A DNA stretch of 64,000 nt from UKL13-3 sp964392775 (lineage in GTDB: Bacteria; Bacteroidota; Bacteroidia; UKL13-3), in assembly GCA_964392775.1 (NCBI GenBank), contig CAYMRD010000009.1:62001-126000 (forward strand). Direction: 5' to 3'. Position 1 is the stretch's first letter, and each line of letters begins with the position of its first letter. Below are positions 1-8,467 of the stretch, piece by piece. Below the pieces are notes generated by a model. The model did not search any database and had not been told where the DNA came from. It saw only the letters and a list, made by a program, of their open reading frames with translations. Position numbers and translations under genes: made by a program.

Positions 1-111
1 TTGCTGAATGATTAATACCTGCCTGATTTGTTGTTCATCGCCCGACATTTGTTTTTGCGCAATTGCGGTGAATGAAAAAAATAGGGTGAAAATGGTGGTA
101 ATTTTTTTCAT
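1..111 (-). CDS. Secreted protein, N-terminal fragment (cut by window edge)
   Basis: The reverse strand opens with ATG at 111 and stays open for 37 codons to the window edge. The first 18 residues form a lysine-led hydrophobic signal peptide (MKKITTIFTLFFSFTAIA) followed by a Gln, the usual Bacteroidota signal peptidase I site. The mature start (SGDEQQIRQVL) resembles the first helix of SnoaL/DUF4440 NTF2-like proteins, but too little is visible to assign a family. It would be read in the same direction as the kynurenine genes, about 126 bp downstream of kmo, with a palindromic repeat between. Confidence 0.5.
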   Translation of the reverse strand, partial: MKKITTIFTLFFSFTAIAQKQMSGDEQQIRQVLIIQQ

Positions 112-144
112 GATTCGGTTATTGGGTCAATCGTTGGTTGTATT

Positions 145-224
145 GTAGAAACGCATAACTATGCGTCTCATTCAAAATCCAATAATTACATATCAATTTG
201 AGACGCATAGTTATGCGTCTCTAC
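145..224. repeat. Pair of palindromic repeats (GAGACGCATA family) forming one large hairpin
   Basis: Two copies of a palindrome with half-site GTAGAGACGCATA lie at 145-170 and 199-224, in opposite orientation, separated by 28 bases. The left copy has one mismatch to the reverse complement of the right copy, so the whole 80-bp unit can fold into a 26-bp stem, or into two smaller hairpins. It sits in the gap downstream of kmo. A third copy lies inside aspS at 44996-45023. Confidence 0.8.
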
Positions 225-237
225 GGCAACAAATAAT

Positions 238-1563
238 TTATGATAACAAATGCCACAATTGATCCATATACGCAGGATCCTTTATTTTTTCTTCGGCACC
301 ATCAGCAATAATTTTCTCGAGAAGGATATCATTTTTCTTACCCATATCCAATGCGTATTTATACCCACTCAGGCTAAAGGTGGTCAATTCATATTGCGAT
401 TTAAATTTATCGGGATACAACTCTGCCAAATCATGTTCAATATGTTTTTTGTGCAGGAAATGTTTGTCGCCAACCTTATCGGCCATCTCGTAATAATTTT
501 GAACAGCTAAATCAGCAATTGCATCTGCGTTTGGTTTGCGCTCTTTTTGGTATTCATCAAAAATGGTTTTCCAGTCGTCACCATATTTTTCAACCATATC
601 ATCAAACACTACCACATCTTCAAAGCTACAGTTCATACCTTGTCCGTAGAAAGGAACCACCGCATGGGCGGCATCACCCATCAAAGCAAGCTTATCGCCT
701 TTTACCCACGGGTAACATTTTACCGTTACCAAACTGCCCACCGGATTGTGCTTATAATCCTCCAGCAAGGTTGGCATCATTGGTACCGCATCGGCAAATT
801 CTTCCTCAAAAAACTTTTTGATATCCGCATCCGTTTTCACGCTGTCAAATTTTTCGTAAGGCACAAACAAGGTGCAGGTAAAATCTCCGGCTGGGTTCGG
901 CAATGCAATCATCATAAACGAACCCCGTGGCCAGATATGCAAAGCATTTTTCTCCATTAAGAACTTTCCGTTTTCACCCGCAGGAATCACCAGCTCTTTA
1001 TAGCCTACATGCAAAAATTGTTGCGAGTAATTGAAACGCTCGCTCACCTGCAACTTGCCACGGGTAGCGGCAAAAGCGCCATCGGTTCCGATGATGCGGT
1101 CACTTTGAAACGTTTTATGGGAACCATCTTCCAGCTCAAAAGTGGCAATGCTTTTATCGATATCCACATCTACACATTTGGTATTAAAATGCAGGGTGAT
1201 ATTCGGAAACTCGTCCGCTAATTCAATCAGTTTTACATTCAATCGTCCGCGCGAAACCGAGTTGATGGCCTGACCTTCTTTTCCATACGCATGGTACGAA
1301 AGTTCACCTGTTTTGCTGTGCATCATCCTGCCATACATCGGAATGGCATCCGATAAAATTTCGGCATCCAAACCAATTTTCGATAAGGCATTCAAACCGC
1401 GTGTACTCAAAGCAAGGTTAATCGATTTCCCTTGATAAATACTTGCCTTACGCATATCGGGTCTGCGTTCAAACAGGTTTACTTCAAAGCCACGTTTGGC
1501 CATGTAAATTGCCAGCAAACTTCCTGAAAGGCCTCCACCTACTATTGTAATTTTTTGTGTCAT
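238..1563 (-). CDS. kmo: Kynurenine 3-monooxygenase
   Basis: FAD- and NADPH-dependent hydroxylase that converts L-kynurenine to 3-hydroxykynurenine in tryptophan breakdown, which in Bacteroidota can feed NAD synthesis. The 441-residue protein has the N-terminal Rossmann motif VGGGLSGSLLA (residues 8-18), and the second FAD motif GDAAHAVVPFYGQGMN (296-311) typical of the group A monooxygenases, with the KMO-specific PFYGQGMN stretch. It lacks the C-terminal membrane anchor of eukaryotic KMO, so a cytosolic enzyme is expected. Kynureninase lies upstream on the same strand, but a toxin-antitoxin pair has come between the two genes. Confidence 0.95.
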   Translation of the reverse strand: MTQKITIVGGGLSGSLLAIYMAKRGFEVNLFERRPDMRKASIYQGKSINLALSTRGLNALSKIGLDAEILSDAIPMYGRMMHSKTGELSYHAYGKEGQAINSVSRGRLNVKLIELADEFPNITLHFNTKCVDVDIDKSIATFELEDGSHKTFQSDRIIGTDGAFAATRGKLQVSERFNYSQQFLHVGYKELVIPAGENGKFLMEKNALHIWPRGSFMMIALPNPAGDFTCTLFVPYEKFDSVKTDADIKKFFEEEFADAVPMMPTLLEDYKHNPVGSLVTVKCYPWVKGDKLALMGDAAHAVVPFYGQGMNCSFEDVVVFDDMVEKYGDDWKTIFDEYQKERKPNADAIADLAVQNYYEMADKVGDKHFLHKKHIEHDLAELYPDKFKSQYELTTFSLSGYKYALDMGKKNDILLEKIIADGAEEKIKDPAYMDQLWHLLS

Positions 1564-1576
1564 AAAATATGTTCGG

Positions 1577-1927
1577 TTATATCTTGCGAACGCGTATCCT
1601 GTCTTTTGTTATCGTAGTAAAATGATAAAACAATTGTGGATTATCTTCCCGTAAAACAAAAATTAGTTTATTATAAATTTGGTTAATTTCATCCGGTTCC
1701 ATCCTGAGTAAAACGACCGAAATATTTGTTATTCTACTGGCAAATACCAACTCCCCAAAATCTTTATCAGAGGTAATAATAATGTCCCCCTTATGAGATG
1801 CCAAAGTGGTTACCTCTCTATCTGATATGCCAAAATTGTGCTTTTGAATTGAATATACTGAAAATCCGTAATCTGTTAATTGATTAATCAACAGCATTGA
1901 AATATTTTCATCAATAACAAGGCGCAT
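1577..1927 (-). CDS. DUF5615 PIN-like toxin component
   Basis: A 116-residue PIN-like protein: N-terminal LVIDENIS with the early acidic residue, and a central TSDKDFGELVF that supplies the second acidic cluster, as in Mut7-C/DUF5615 proteins. The family is thought to act as the nuclease half of type II toxin-antitoxin pairs with DUF433 proteins. The DUF433 gene ends 3 bp before this start, so the two are co-translated. The pair lies between kmo and kynU, an insertion into what is usually a contiguous pathway. Toxicity itself is inferred from family and context. Confidence 0.8.
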   Translation of the reverse strand: MRLVIDENISMLLINQLTDYGFSVYSIQKHNFGISDREVTTLASHKGDIIITSDKDFGELVFASRITNISVVLLRMEPDEINQIYNKLIFVLREDNPQLFYHFTTITKDRIRVRKI

Positions 1928-1930
1928 TTT

Positions 1931-2158
1931 CTATTGATTAATCATTTCCTCGCTGGCAATTACCTCGTATGCATACTGCAAACAGGCCATCACTTGCGTT
2001 TCATTAATATGAGGAAAATGCTCTTTAATTTGTGCGGGTGTAACTCCGGCTGCAAGGTATTTTAAAATCAGCTCCACAGTTATTCTTGTACCCTTAACAA
2101 CAGGCTTTCCAAGCATCACCTCGGCATTTGCTTCTATATAGTCTTTATAATTTAACAT
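1931..2158 (-). CDS. DUF433 family antitoxin
   Basis: A 75-residue protein with the DUF433 signature: MLGKPVVKGTRITVELIL near the start, then a VTPAQIKEHFPHINETQVMACL helix-turn-helix-like segment. DUF433 proteins are short winged-helix-like partners of DUF5615 PIN-like proteins and are regarded as antitoxin and autorepressor. The partner toxin follows 3 bp downstream. kynU ends 18 bp upstream, so the module may be partly transcribed from the kynU promoter. Confidence 0.8.
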   Translation of the reverse strand: MLNYKDYIEANAEVMLGKPVVKGTRITVELILKYLAAGVTPAQIKEHFPHINETQVMACLQYAYEVIASEEMINQ

Positions 2159-2176
2159 ACCAATATTTTAGTAAAG

Positions 2177-3436
2177 TTAAGAAAAATACTGTTTCAACGC
2201 TACGCCAATTCTGTATATATCTTCAAACGAATTGTACATCGGCACCGGACTCATACGGATCACATCCGGTTCGCGCCAATCGGGCATGATTCCGTTTTCG
2301 CTTAAGTAGTCGAATAGTTTTTTGCCGTTTTCTTTTACAATAATTGAAAGCTGACAACCTCTGTCGGCAGCGGTTTTAGGAGTGATCACCGTAAGGTACT
2401 GACTGAAGTCGCTCAATATAAATTCTAAGTATGCTGTGAGGTTTTCACTTTTTGCCCTGAGGTTTTCAATTCCTGCTTCATCAAACAATTCAAGCGAAGC
2501 TTTGTGAATGGCCATCGGAAAAATCTGCGCATTGCTCAATTGCCATCCGGCTGCACCTTCCATGGGTTTAAATCCTTTCTTCATCTGGAAACGTTCTTTT
2601 TCATCATGTCCCCACCAGCCTGCAAAACGAACCAATTCAGGATTGTTTCCATGGCGCTCATGCACAAATACACCGCTGGTTCCACCGGGTCCCGAGTTTA
2701 AATATTTGTATGAACACCATACCGCAAAATCCACATCCCAGTCGTGCAGTTGCAAACGCAGGTTTCCGGCAGCATGTGCACAGTCGAAACCTACATTAGC
2801 ACCCACCGCATGAGCTGCTTTAGTGATGGTAGCCATATCAAAAGCTTGTCCGGTATAATAGTTTACACCACCCATCATCACAATGGCTAAGTCGTCTTTA
2901 TGCTCATTTATTTTAGCAATAATATCTTCTGTACGCAAAGTATATTCACCTTCGCGAGGCGTTAATTCAATAATGGCATCATCCGGATTGAGTCCGTGAA
3001 AACGGGCCTGGGTTTCCATAGCATATTGGTCGCTCGGGAAAGCAGAAACCTCCATCATGATTTTATAACGGGTTTTGGTCGGGCGGTAAAAGCTCACCAT
3101 CATCAAATGCAGGTTAGCGGTGAGGTTATTCATCACCACCACTTCTGATGGTTTTGCACCTACCACTCCGGCTGCTTTTTCGGTTAAAAAATGGTGGTAA
3201 TACATCCAAGGATTTTTACCGGCAAAATGTCCTTCAACGCCCAGTTCGGCCCAGTCTTTTAGTTCCTGATCAATGGCCTCACGCACCTTTTTAGGTTGAA
3301 GTCCGAGAGAGTTACCACATAGGTATACAGCAGGTTTACCGTTGTGTTGTGGTATATAAAACTCGTTGCGAAACCTGGCAAGCGGGTCTTGTGTATCTAA
3401 CTGTTGAGCGAATGATAATGTATTTTCGAATTGCAT
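2177..3436 (-). CDS. kynU: Kynureninase
   Basis: PLP-dependent hydrolase that cleaves kynurenine or 3-hydroxykynurenine to anthranilate or 3-hydroxyanthranilate plus alanine. The 419-residue protein is of standard length. It shows the substrate-loop motif LCGNSLGLQP near residue 40, the Asp and His of the PLP pocket in GFDCAHAAGN (about 216-225), and the Schiff-base lysine in CSYKYLNSGPGG (Lys244). It acts directly after kmo in the pathway. The start ATG at 3434-3436 is immediately preceded by an imperfect GGCTGTTGGC-type repeat. Confidence 0.95.
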   Translation of the reverse strand: MQFENTLSFAQQLDTQDPLARFRNEFYIPQHNGKPAVYLCGNSLGLQPKKVREAIDQELKDWAELGVEGHFAGKNPWMYYHHFLTEKAAGVVGAKPSEVVVMNNLTANLHLMMVSFYRPTKTRYKIMMEVSAFPSDQYAMETQARFHGLNPDDAIIELTPREGEYTLRTEDIIAKINEHKDDLAIVMMGGVNYYTGQAFDMATITKAAHAVGANVGFDCAHAAGNLRLQLHDWDVDFAVWCSYKYLNSGPGGTSGVFVHERHGNNPELVRFAGWWGHDEKERFQMKKGFKPMEGAAGWQLSNAQIFPMAIHKASLELFDEAGIENLRAKSENLTAYLEFILSDFSQYLTVITPKTAADRGCQLSIIVKENGKKLFDYLSENGIMPDWREPDVIRMSPVPMYNSFEDIYRIGVALKQYFS

Positions 3437-3505
3437 ATTTTTTGCTGTTGGCTGTTAGCTGTTGGCCGTTGGCTGTTGGCCATTGGCTGTTAGCTTCGAG
3501 CTATT
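3437..3505. repeat. Low-complexity repeat flanking the S23-type gene (left copy)
   Basis: Imperfect tandem repetition of GCTGTTGGC and GCTGTTAGC fills the gap between kynU and the four-helix-bundle gene. A related sequence in inverted orientation lies on the other side of that gene at about 3920-3965, so the gene is bracketed by inverted repeats. Confidence 0.75.
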
Positions 3506-3865
3506 TTATAAATTAGATTTAATTTTTGAAATGAGTCCATTTATTTTTCGTTGAAGTTCGTTTACGGATTGTAATTCCGTATCCAAATCATTCTTTGAAA
3601 TATAACCAAGTTTTTCAGCAATAATCGTTTGGGTTTCTAGTTCAAAAGCAGAACCCATTGATATTTCTAAAAACCGTTTAAACTCCATCTCACTATTTCT
3701 ACTACATCCTTCCGCAATATTGGAAGGAATTGAAACCGATGCTCTTTGCATTTGGCTGCACAATCCAAATTTCTCCTCTTGCGGAAATGCTTTTGTAATT
3801 GTGTACGTTGAAACAACTTGCTCAATGCCGTCATTCCAAATTTGAAGTTTTCTAAAATCTCTCAT
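3506..3865 (-). CDS. Four-helix-bundle protein, S23/IVP family
   Basis: About 119 residues from the ATG at 3865; the longer open frame up to 3931 adds a hydrophobic leader not seen in the family. The sequence starts MRDFRKLQIWNDGIEQV and contains the family hallmark block around QMQRASVSIPSNIAEGCSR, then FKRFLEISMGSAFELETQ. The family (PF05635) was named for proteins encoded in 23S rRNA intervening sequences and includes the Avd accessory protein of diversity-generating retroelements; its cellular role elsewhere is unknown. No rRNA or reverse transcriptase is nearby. It is bracketed by inverted low-complexity repeats, and a second, broken family member lies at 11320-11798. Confidence 0.85.
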   Translation of the reverse strand: MRDFRKLQIWNDGIEQVVSTYTITKAFPQEEKFGLCSQMQRASVSIPSNIAEGCSRNSEMEFKRFLEISMGSAFELETQTIIAEKLGYISKNDLDTELQSVNELQRKINGLISKIKSNL

Positions 3866-3919
3866 AGGCTTTAATATTATAAGAATCCAATTTAGAAAAC
3901 ATTCGCTCAATTTCAAACG

Positions 3920-3965
3920 CCATCCCGCCAACAGCCAAAGGCCAAGAGCTAAAGGCTAATCGCCT
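3920..3965. repeat. Low-complexity repeat flanking the S23-type gene (right copy)
   Basis: GCCAACAGCCAAAGGCC followed by AGCTAAAGGCTAATCGCC. Its reverse complement matches the GGCTGTTGGC pattern at 3437-3505, so the two copies are inverted around the four-helix-bundle gene. The right copy runs up to the stop codon of the downstream dehydrogenase. Confidence 0.7.
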
Positions 3966-3967
3966 CC

Positions 3968-5230
3968 CTATTTCACCAAATTAACCATACTCATTTCCAA
4001 TCCTTTTTTGAGTAGGCCGGTACGTTTAGGATTAAACTGATTGAGGCGCATCATGGCCTGACGAATGATTACCGAAGCATCTTTAAAAATAGCTTCATCA
4101 TTCAGCTCAAAATTTTCGCTCATACAATACGCAAAGGTTCGTGCCATTCCGCAGTTGGCAATAAAATCAGGGATTACAGCCACCTGGTCATCGGCACTGT
4201 TTCCGATTGAACCTAAGAAAATTTCGGTATCGGCAAATGGCACATTGGCACCGCATGAAATCACTTCAAGATCATTAGCCACCATCGTATCCAATTGCTC
4301 TTGCGTAAGCATACGTGATGCTGCAGCCGGAATAAACACTTCGGCTCCTACGCTCCAGATTTTCTGATTCAATTCATCGTAATTGATGAAATCCAATCCC
4401 ATTTTGTGGCAGGTAGCTTTTGAGAGCTTATTGCCATCACGTTCAATGAACAATTGTTTGATTTGCTCTTTTGAAAATCCTTTAGGGTTGAGCAATCCAC
4501 CTTCACGGTCGATGATACCTACAACAATCACATCCATCTGCGACAGGTAATATGCAGCCGCAGCGGCAACATTACCCCATCCCTGAATGATACAACGTTT
4601 GTAAGCGAAGTTAGGACCCCAGAAATCGTAGAAGTGACGCACTGCTTCCGCAACACCCCATCCTGTGATCATATCTGCTACTACGTATTTTTTAGTAACA
4701 TCAGGTGAAAAACGGGCATCATCCAGCACTTTGGAAACTCCGGTGCGCAGGTTGTTGATGCGTTTTTTCGCTTCCTCAGCATCCACTTTTAAATGGCCTG
4801 TTACCACACCTTCCTGCGGGTGCATCAATCCATAAGATTCTGTAATTGGAATTACTTCGTGAATTTCATCCACGTTCAAATCGCCACCTGTTCCGTAGTA
4901 TGTTTTGAGCAAAGGCATCACAGCCTTGTACCAACGCTCCAATACCCCTTTTTTGCGGGGATCGGCCGGATCAAAATTGATTCCCGATTTGGCTCCGCCA
5001 ATAGCCGGCCCAGAAACGGTAAATTTAATCTCCATGGTTTTAGCCAGAGAGGTTACCTCATGCTTATTTAACCCTTTGCGCATGCGGGTTCCGCCACCTG
5101 CAGCTCCACCCCGGAGGGAGTTGATTACCACCCAGCCTTCGGCTTCGGTTTCCGAGTCTTTCCACTCAAATACAATTTCAGGTTGTTTCTCTTCGTAGCG
5201 TTTAATCAGGTTTTGAACTTGTGTCGACAT
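3968..5230 (-). CDS. Glu/Leu/Phe/Val family amino acid dehydrogenase
   Basis: NAD(P)-dependent oxidative deaminase of the GLFV family, 420 residues. The N-terminal domain holds the glycine-rich loop GGAAGGGTRM and the catalytic lysine in GPAIGGAKSGINFDP (Lys81). The C-terminal Rossmann domain shows GWGNVAAAAAYYL (about 218-230) and the late motif ISCGANVPFAD. The family catalyses reversible conversion of glutamate or branched-chain or aromatic amino acids to 2-oxoacids; the substrate cannot be read from the sequence alone. In this organism it could feed the E1 dehydrogenase encoded at 59 kb. Confidence 0.9.
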   Translation of the reverse strand: MSTQVQNLIKRYEEKQPEIVFEWKDSETEAEGWVVINSLRGGAAGGGTRMRKGLNKHEVTSLAKTMEIKFTVSGPAIGGAKSGINFDPADPRKKGVLERWYKAVMPLLKTYYGTGGDLNVDEIHEVIPITESYGLMHPQEGVVTGHLKVDAEEAKKRINNLRTGVSKVLDDARFSPDVTKKYVVADMITGWGVAEAVRHFYDFWGPNFAYKRCIIQGWGNVAAAAAYYLSQMDVIVVGIIDREGGLLNPKGFSKEQIKQLFIERDGNKLSKATCHKMGLDFINYDELNQKIWSVGAEVFIPAAASRMLTQEQLDTMVANDLEVISCGANVPFADTEIFLGSIGNSADDQVAVIPDFIANCGMARTFAYCMSENFELNDEAIFKDASVIIRQAMMRLNQFNPKRTGLLKKGLEMSMVNLVK

Positions 5231-5623
5231 ATCGTTTTAAATAATAGTTGTATCCGTTTAAGAAGGGCGCAAGTTAGGAATATTTGCCATGTTGCGAATG
5301 AGAAAAGTCAACCGGGTAAAATCACGGTGACCGGCAAAGAGTTGGTGTTTTAAGTAATTATCCAACATACCAAATTGTTATATACGATTTTAGCCAACCG
5401 CAAGCACGCCAATGGATGCTCATCAACTCAACAGACCGCTTAAATAAAACATGGAAAAACTATTACAAAAGAAAGGAGGTTATTATGCTTTAAGATTTTT
5501 GCTGTTAACCATATTCAGGATTAACTATTTTATGTAAACTTGTATCAGGATTAGCAACCAAATTGTGTACACTTTTTTTAGGACAAGTCAACCAAACAAA
5601 ACGACAAAGACATCTGGCAGACT
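5231..5623. other. Intergenic region, divergent promoters expected
   Basis: 393 bp between two divergent genes. It should hold promoters for both, but I find no clear match to the Bacteroidota -33/-7 elements. A 28-codon open frame starts at 5451 and ends in a short hydrophobic stretch; nothing supports it as a gene. Confidence 0.4.
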
Positions 5624-6196
5624 ATGGCAATTCTGAAAGCACATAACTTTGAATTAGAATTTTCGTATCACGATTTGAATGATTATAATGAAATAGTTTA
5701 TGCTTTTGATGTGAAGTTTTTAGGACAACAATTTTTAAATCCTGAAATAATCAACGACAGGTATAAAGGTAACGTTAATGGCTTTGATAAATTTTTAATC
5801 AGTGATTGCATTAATGATGTTGATTGGTTAGCAGCCTTTTTTCTGAAAATAAAAGAAACAAGAAAGGGAATAAAAATATCGACTATTGAACCCCCTGAAA
5901 TTGGTTTTGAAGCAATAACGTGGGAAGACAAGCGAAAAGAAAGAGAGAAAAACTGGACAGGAAAAACTGTTAAAGTAAGGATTGAGAATGGGGATATTGT
6001 GGCTAAACCATATTCAGAAGTAGGTAAATTTTGGGAACCTTTATTTGAAGACAACATAGATTTGATTATTGACTTCCCTTATGAATATTTTATTGGAGAC
6101 AGCTTCAATAAGTTTAACCTGACTGTAAGAACAAATTTTGATGAATTGACTTCTTTGGGGGAAGATCTTAATGAAGAAATGATTTTTTTTCATTAG
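5624..6196 (+). CDS. Hypothetical protein, probably frameshifted at its 3' end
   Basis: A 190-residue acidic soluble protein with no family I recognise; it has no signal peptide or membrane segment. Motifs visible are FDVKFLGQQFLNPEIINDRYKG near residue 30, and WEDKRKEREKNWTG in the middle. The frame ends just after a run of eight T (6183-6190). Removing one T continues the reading frame through IRFSDRIKYSGDSKYEVIYDEQ to a stop at 6258-6260, a plausible natural C-terminus. Either the gene is newly broken by slippage or the base run is a sequencing error. Size and composition would fit an immunity-type or other small cytosolic accessory protein, but this is a guess. Confidence 0.6.
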   Translation: MAILKAHNFELEFSYHDLNDYNEIVYAFDVKFLGQQFLNPEIINDRYKGNVNGFDKFLISDCINDVDWLAAFFLKIKETRKGIKISTIEPPEIGFEAITWEDKRKEREKNWTGKTVKVRIENGDIVAKPYSEVGKFWEPLFEDNIDLIIDFPYEYFIGDSFNKFNLTVRTNFDELTSLGEDLNEEMIFFH

Positions 6197-6260
6197 ATTT
6201 TCTGATAGAATCAAATATTCAGGAGATAGTAAATACGAAGTAATTTATGACGAACAATAA

Positions 6261-6717
6261 GTTAAAACTGTGGACAACTGGAAGCCATAGCCACTAACAA
6301 GCAGTTTGGTATTATGGATCTTAGAGAAATCCCAAACCTTGACACAGAGATATGGCGGCTTATAGATGGTCTCCAGTGATTGCACCAGTAGTAACAGCGC
6401 AGCCTTGCAATAGTGCAGTTGAGATACTAACTTCGTCATTACATTTTTTAATTATGTTTCTAGCTGCGGTAAACAAATACCTTTCCGTGGCTCGCCACTA
6501 GCAGCAGGTGGAACATTATGTATGGGCAAGTTTACAAAACGACAACCAAACGAACAGGGGCAGACAAGAGAACCTCCAGCATTTCTTTCTGATCCTTCCT
6601 GACAGCCATTTCCGACTGACAAACAATCTTTCATTTCTAACAATGGAGACCAGCGACCATTTAAAAAACGGGGCGACACCGAAAAGCCTTATGAGTAGGA
6701 CACTCAAATAAAACAAA
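6261..6717. other. Intergenic region without a convincing gene
   Basis: 457 bp between the hypothetical gene and the lipoprotein. Short open frames occur on both strands, overlap each other, and have no recognisable sequence. The composition looks like decayed accessory DNA. I see no terminator. Confidence 0.4.
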
Positions 6718-7203
6718 ATGAAAAAAGTATATTTTAAAATATTGACCATTGTTTTAGTTGCTCTTATTGGGGTATTTTCTATTACATCTTGTGAAAAAGA
6801 AGACGGCAATGACAAAAGTCCGGCTGGTTCATCAGATACCAACACAGACAGCACGAGCGGTGAAATTACAGGCAAATGGAAGCATTACCGCTTCACTACC
6901 AACGGTACTACTACTCTTCACGAATCGGAATGTTTTGACAGTCATGGTTCGGATTATATAGAGTTTAAAACCGATGGCACTGTTTATAATCAAATTTATT
7001 CCAAATTCAATGACAGTTGTATATTTAATGGTGACGAGTACGGAACATGGGAAAAGTCAGACAATCAGCTAACCCTTTCACTTAGTGGCGATACCGGAAC
7101 ATATCAGATAACAAAACTAAACAGCACTACGCTTGAAGTTTTTATAACGGGTTCGGACGGAGGGACTGCATACGAAGGGACACAAGAATTTAAAAGGTGG
7201 TGA
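6718..7203 (+). CDS. Lipocalin-like lipoprotein
   Basis: 161 residues. A lysine start, hydrophobic core and lipobox ending SITSC (Cys24) mark a signal peptidase II lipoprotein, followed by EKEDGND and a Ser/Thr/Asp-rich spacer to about residue 48. The rest (GEITGKWKHYRF ... YIEFKTDGTVYNQ ... YGTWEKSDNQLTLSL ... YQITKLNSTTLEV) has the beta-strand rhythm of the Bacteroidota lipocalin-like family (PF13648), in which GKW, a DGT turn and the GTW-Y pattern recur. Likely faces the periplasm or cell surface. Ligand unknown. No operon partner. Confidence 0.75.
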   Translation: MKKVYFKILTIVLVALIGVFSITSCEKEDGNDKSPAGSSDTNTDSTSGEITGKWKHYRFTTNGTTTLHESECFDSHGSDYIEFKTDGTVYNQIYSKFNDSCIFNGDEYGTWEKSDNQLTLSLSGDTGTYQITKLNSTTLEVFITGSDGGTAYEGTQEFKRW

Positions 7204-7724
7204 TATAGCATTTCTGACAAGAATCAGAAAAGCGATAAGTGTCATTTAGTTAAGGAATAAAGGATTAAACCCCATTGGGTTATAAAGAGGGAAGAAATCC
7301 ACTCCTTTGTAATTGACTAAAAAAACAAAACCCAATGGTTGAGGCAACCATAAAGATAATTCCAGAATTAAATTTTTTTGGGGAAAGTTTAGTTGACAAT
7401 ATCCTGATACTCTGTTCCTATAATATTAGCACAGTATCCAGTCTAAACATATTATTAACTGAGTATCAGAATATTGCCAACTTGCCCGGCCTAAGGTAAA
7501 TCTTATAGTAAAAACAGTTGAAGACACATTAAGTGGGTTCTGTTGATTTTCTGCGCTTCAATCACCGGAGCCAGCAAACCTTTTTCCGGTGTAGACACCA
7601 AATTGCCCAATGCACAAACTCGTACCCTCATTTGCTGATTGCCCTTGCGGATAAAAGCCTCTTCTTTGGCTCCACACACCCACACCTGTTGCAGGTAAAC
7701 CGTATTCAACCCATTACAAAAGCA
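7204..7724. other. Intergenic region with repeat remnants
   Basis: 521 bp. It contains a 10-bp inverted pair CCATTGGGTT (about 7271-7280) and AACCCAATGG (about 7330), a MITE-like hairpin at 7391-7482, and on the minus strand a 68-codon open frame (7503-7709) with a protein-like but unrecognised sequence that could be a gene fragment. No intact gene is supported. Confidence 0.4.
7391..7482. repeat. MITE-like hairpin, TTGACAATAT family
   Basis: Left arm AGTTGACAATATCCTGATAC (from 7391) pairs with the right arm ending at 7482, 19 of 21 positions matching, with about 50 AT-rich bases between. The arm sequence TTGACAATATCCTGATA recurs exactly at the end of the insertion in the broken S23-type gene (11664-11680), and CAACTTGCCC follows the inner side in both places. 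A further match, GTTTAGTTGACAATAT, lies on the minus strand near 59043-59058. Confidence 0.65.
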
Positions 7725-8408
7725 TTAAAATCTAAAACCAAGACCTAATCCTGAATTAATGCTGCTTATGTTTTGATTAAAACTGGTTGTTCCTGCGGAT
7801 ATTCCGTTAACAGTGGTCGCAACATCACTAAATGAACCTGATGTATGAAAAAAGGTTAATCCATAGTTCAAATAGAATTTCTTAGTGATATGCCAGTTAA
7901 TTTTTGCACCTAAATCATAACAAAACCCACCGCTTGAAGCACTTTTTTGTATAAAAGTAGCCCCACTACCTGAAAAAATATACGAACCTGCTAACTCTGG
8001 TGATGTAATTGCCGCAAACCCAATCATAACCTGAGGTTGTAAAGTGAATTTGTCTGACAGGCTAATATTATATACTCCTCCTAATAGCCATGAACTCACA
8101 GACCAGTTTGCATCACTAAGAGAAACAGCTACTCCGGGAAGAGCTGCCTGTTCTTGTTTGACAAACTCATCAGTATTAAATGGATTTGACATGCCTCGTA
8201 ATGCAACCGAAGCTCCCCACTTTTCATTAAATAATCTTGTATAAGAAATCTCAAAATTCGCTCCTGTTTTAGCGAATCCGGGATCGTTATTCGTACTCGC
8301 GAATGCCCCCACAGGAATCGAACTCATAAAACTTAAACCAATTTGATTTGATTGACCTTTTGTTGCCACAACTGTCATAACAGCAATTGAGAATAGTAAT
8401 TTCTTCAT
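7725..8408 (-). CDS. Outer-membrane beta-barrel protein
   Basis: 227 residues counting from the ATG at 8408 (the longer frame to 8432 puts eight residues ahead of a normal signal peptide). MKKLLFSIAVMTVVATKGQ is a signal peptide; the mature part alternates hydrophobic and polar residues and ends in GLGLGFRF, the terminal Phe typical of outer-membrane barrels. Segments such as KFYLNYGLTFFHTSG and NISLSDKFTLQPQVMIGF look like barrel strands. Function unknown. Its start lies about 80 bp from the start of the divergent XRE regulator, so the two could share a control region. Confidence 0.75.
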   Translation of the reverse strand: MKKLLFSIAVMTVVATKGQSNQIGLSFMSSIPVGAFASTNNDPGFAKTGANFEISYTRLFNEKWGASVALRGMSNPFNTDEFVKQEQAALPGVAVSLSDANWSVSSWLLGGVYNISLSDKFTLQPQVMIGFAAITSPELAGSYIFSGSGATFIQKSASSGGFCYDLGAKINWHITKKFYLNYGLTFFHTSGSFSDVATTVNGISAGTTSFNQNISSINSGLGLGFRF

Positions 8409-8467
8409 TATGTTTTTGATATATTTTGGCAAATATAACCGTAAACGGTTAGTTTCAAAATCTATTT

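Noticed and set aside
3437..3505. Possible CRISPR-like array of GCTGTTGGC units
   Set aside because: Units are short, imperfect and contiguous without spacers; no cas genes nearby.
6261..6717. Several short open frames on both strands (6245-6439, 6452-6679, 6508-6711, 6516-6875)
   Set aside because: They overlap each other, lack recognisable domains and plausible starts.
7503..7709. 68-codon minus-strand open frame with protein-like composition
   Set aside because: No family recognised and no start context; at best a gene fragment, so mentioned only in the intergenic entry.
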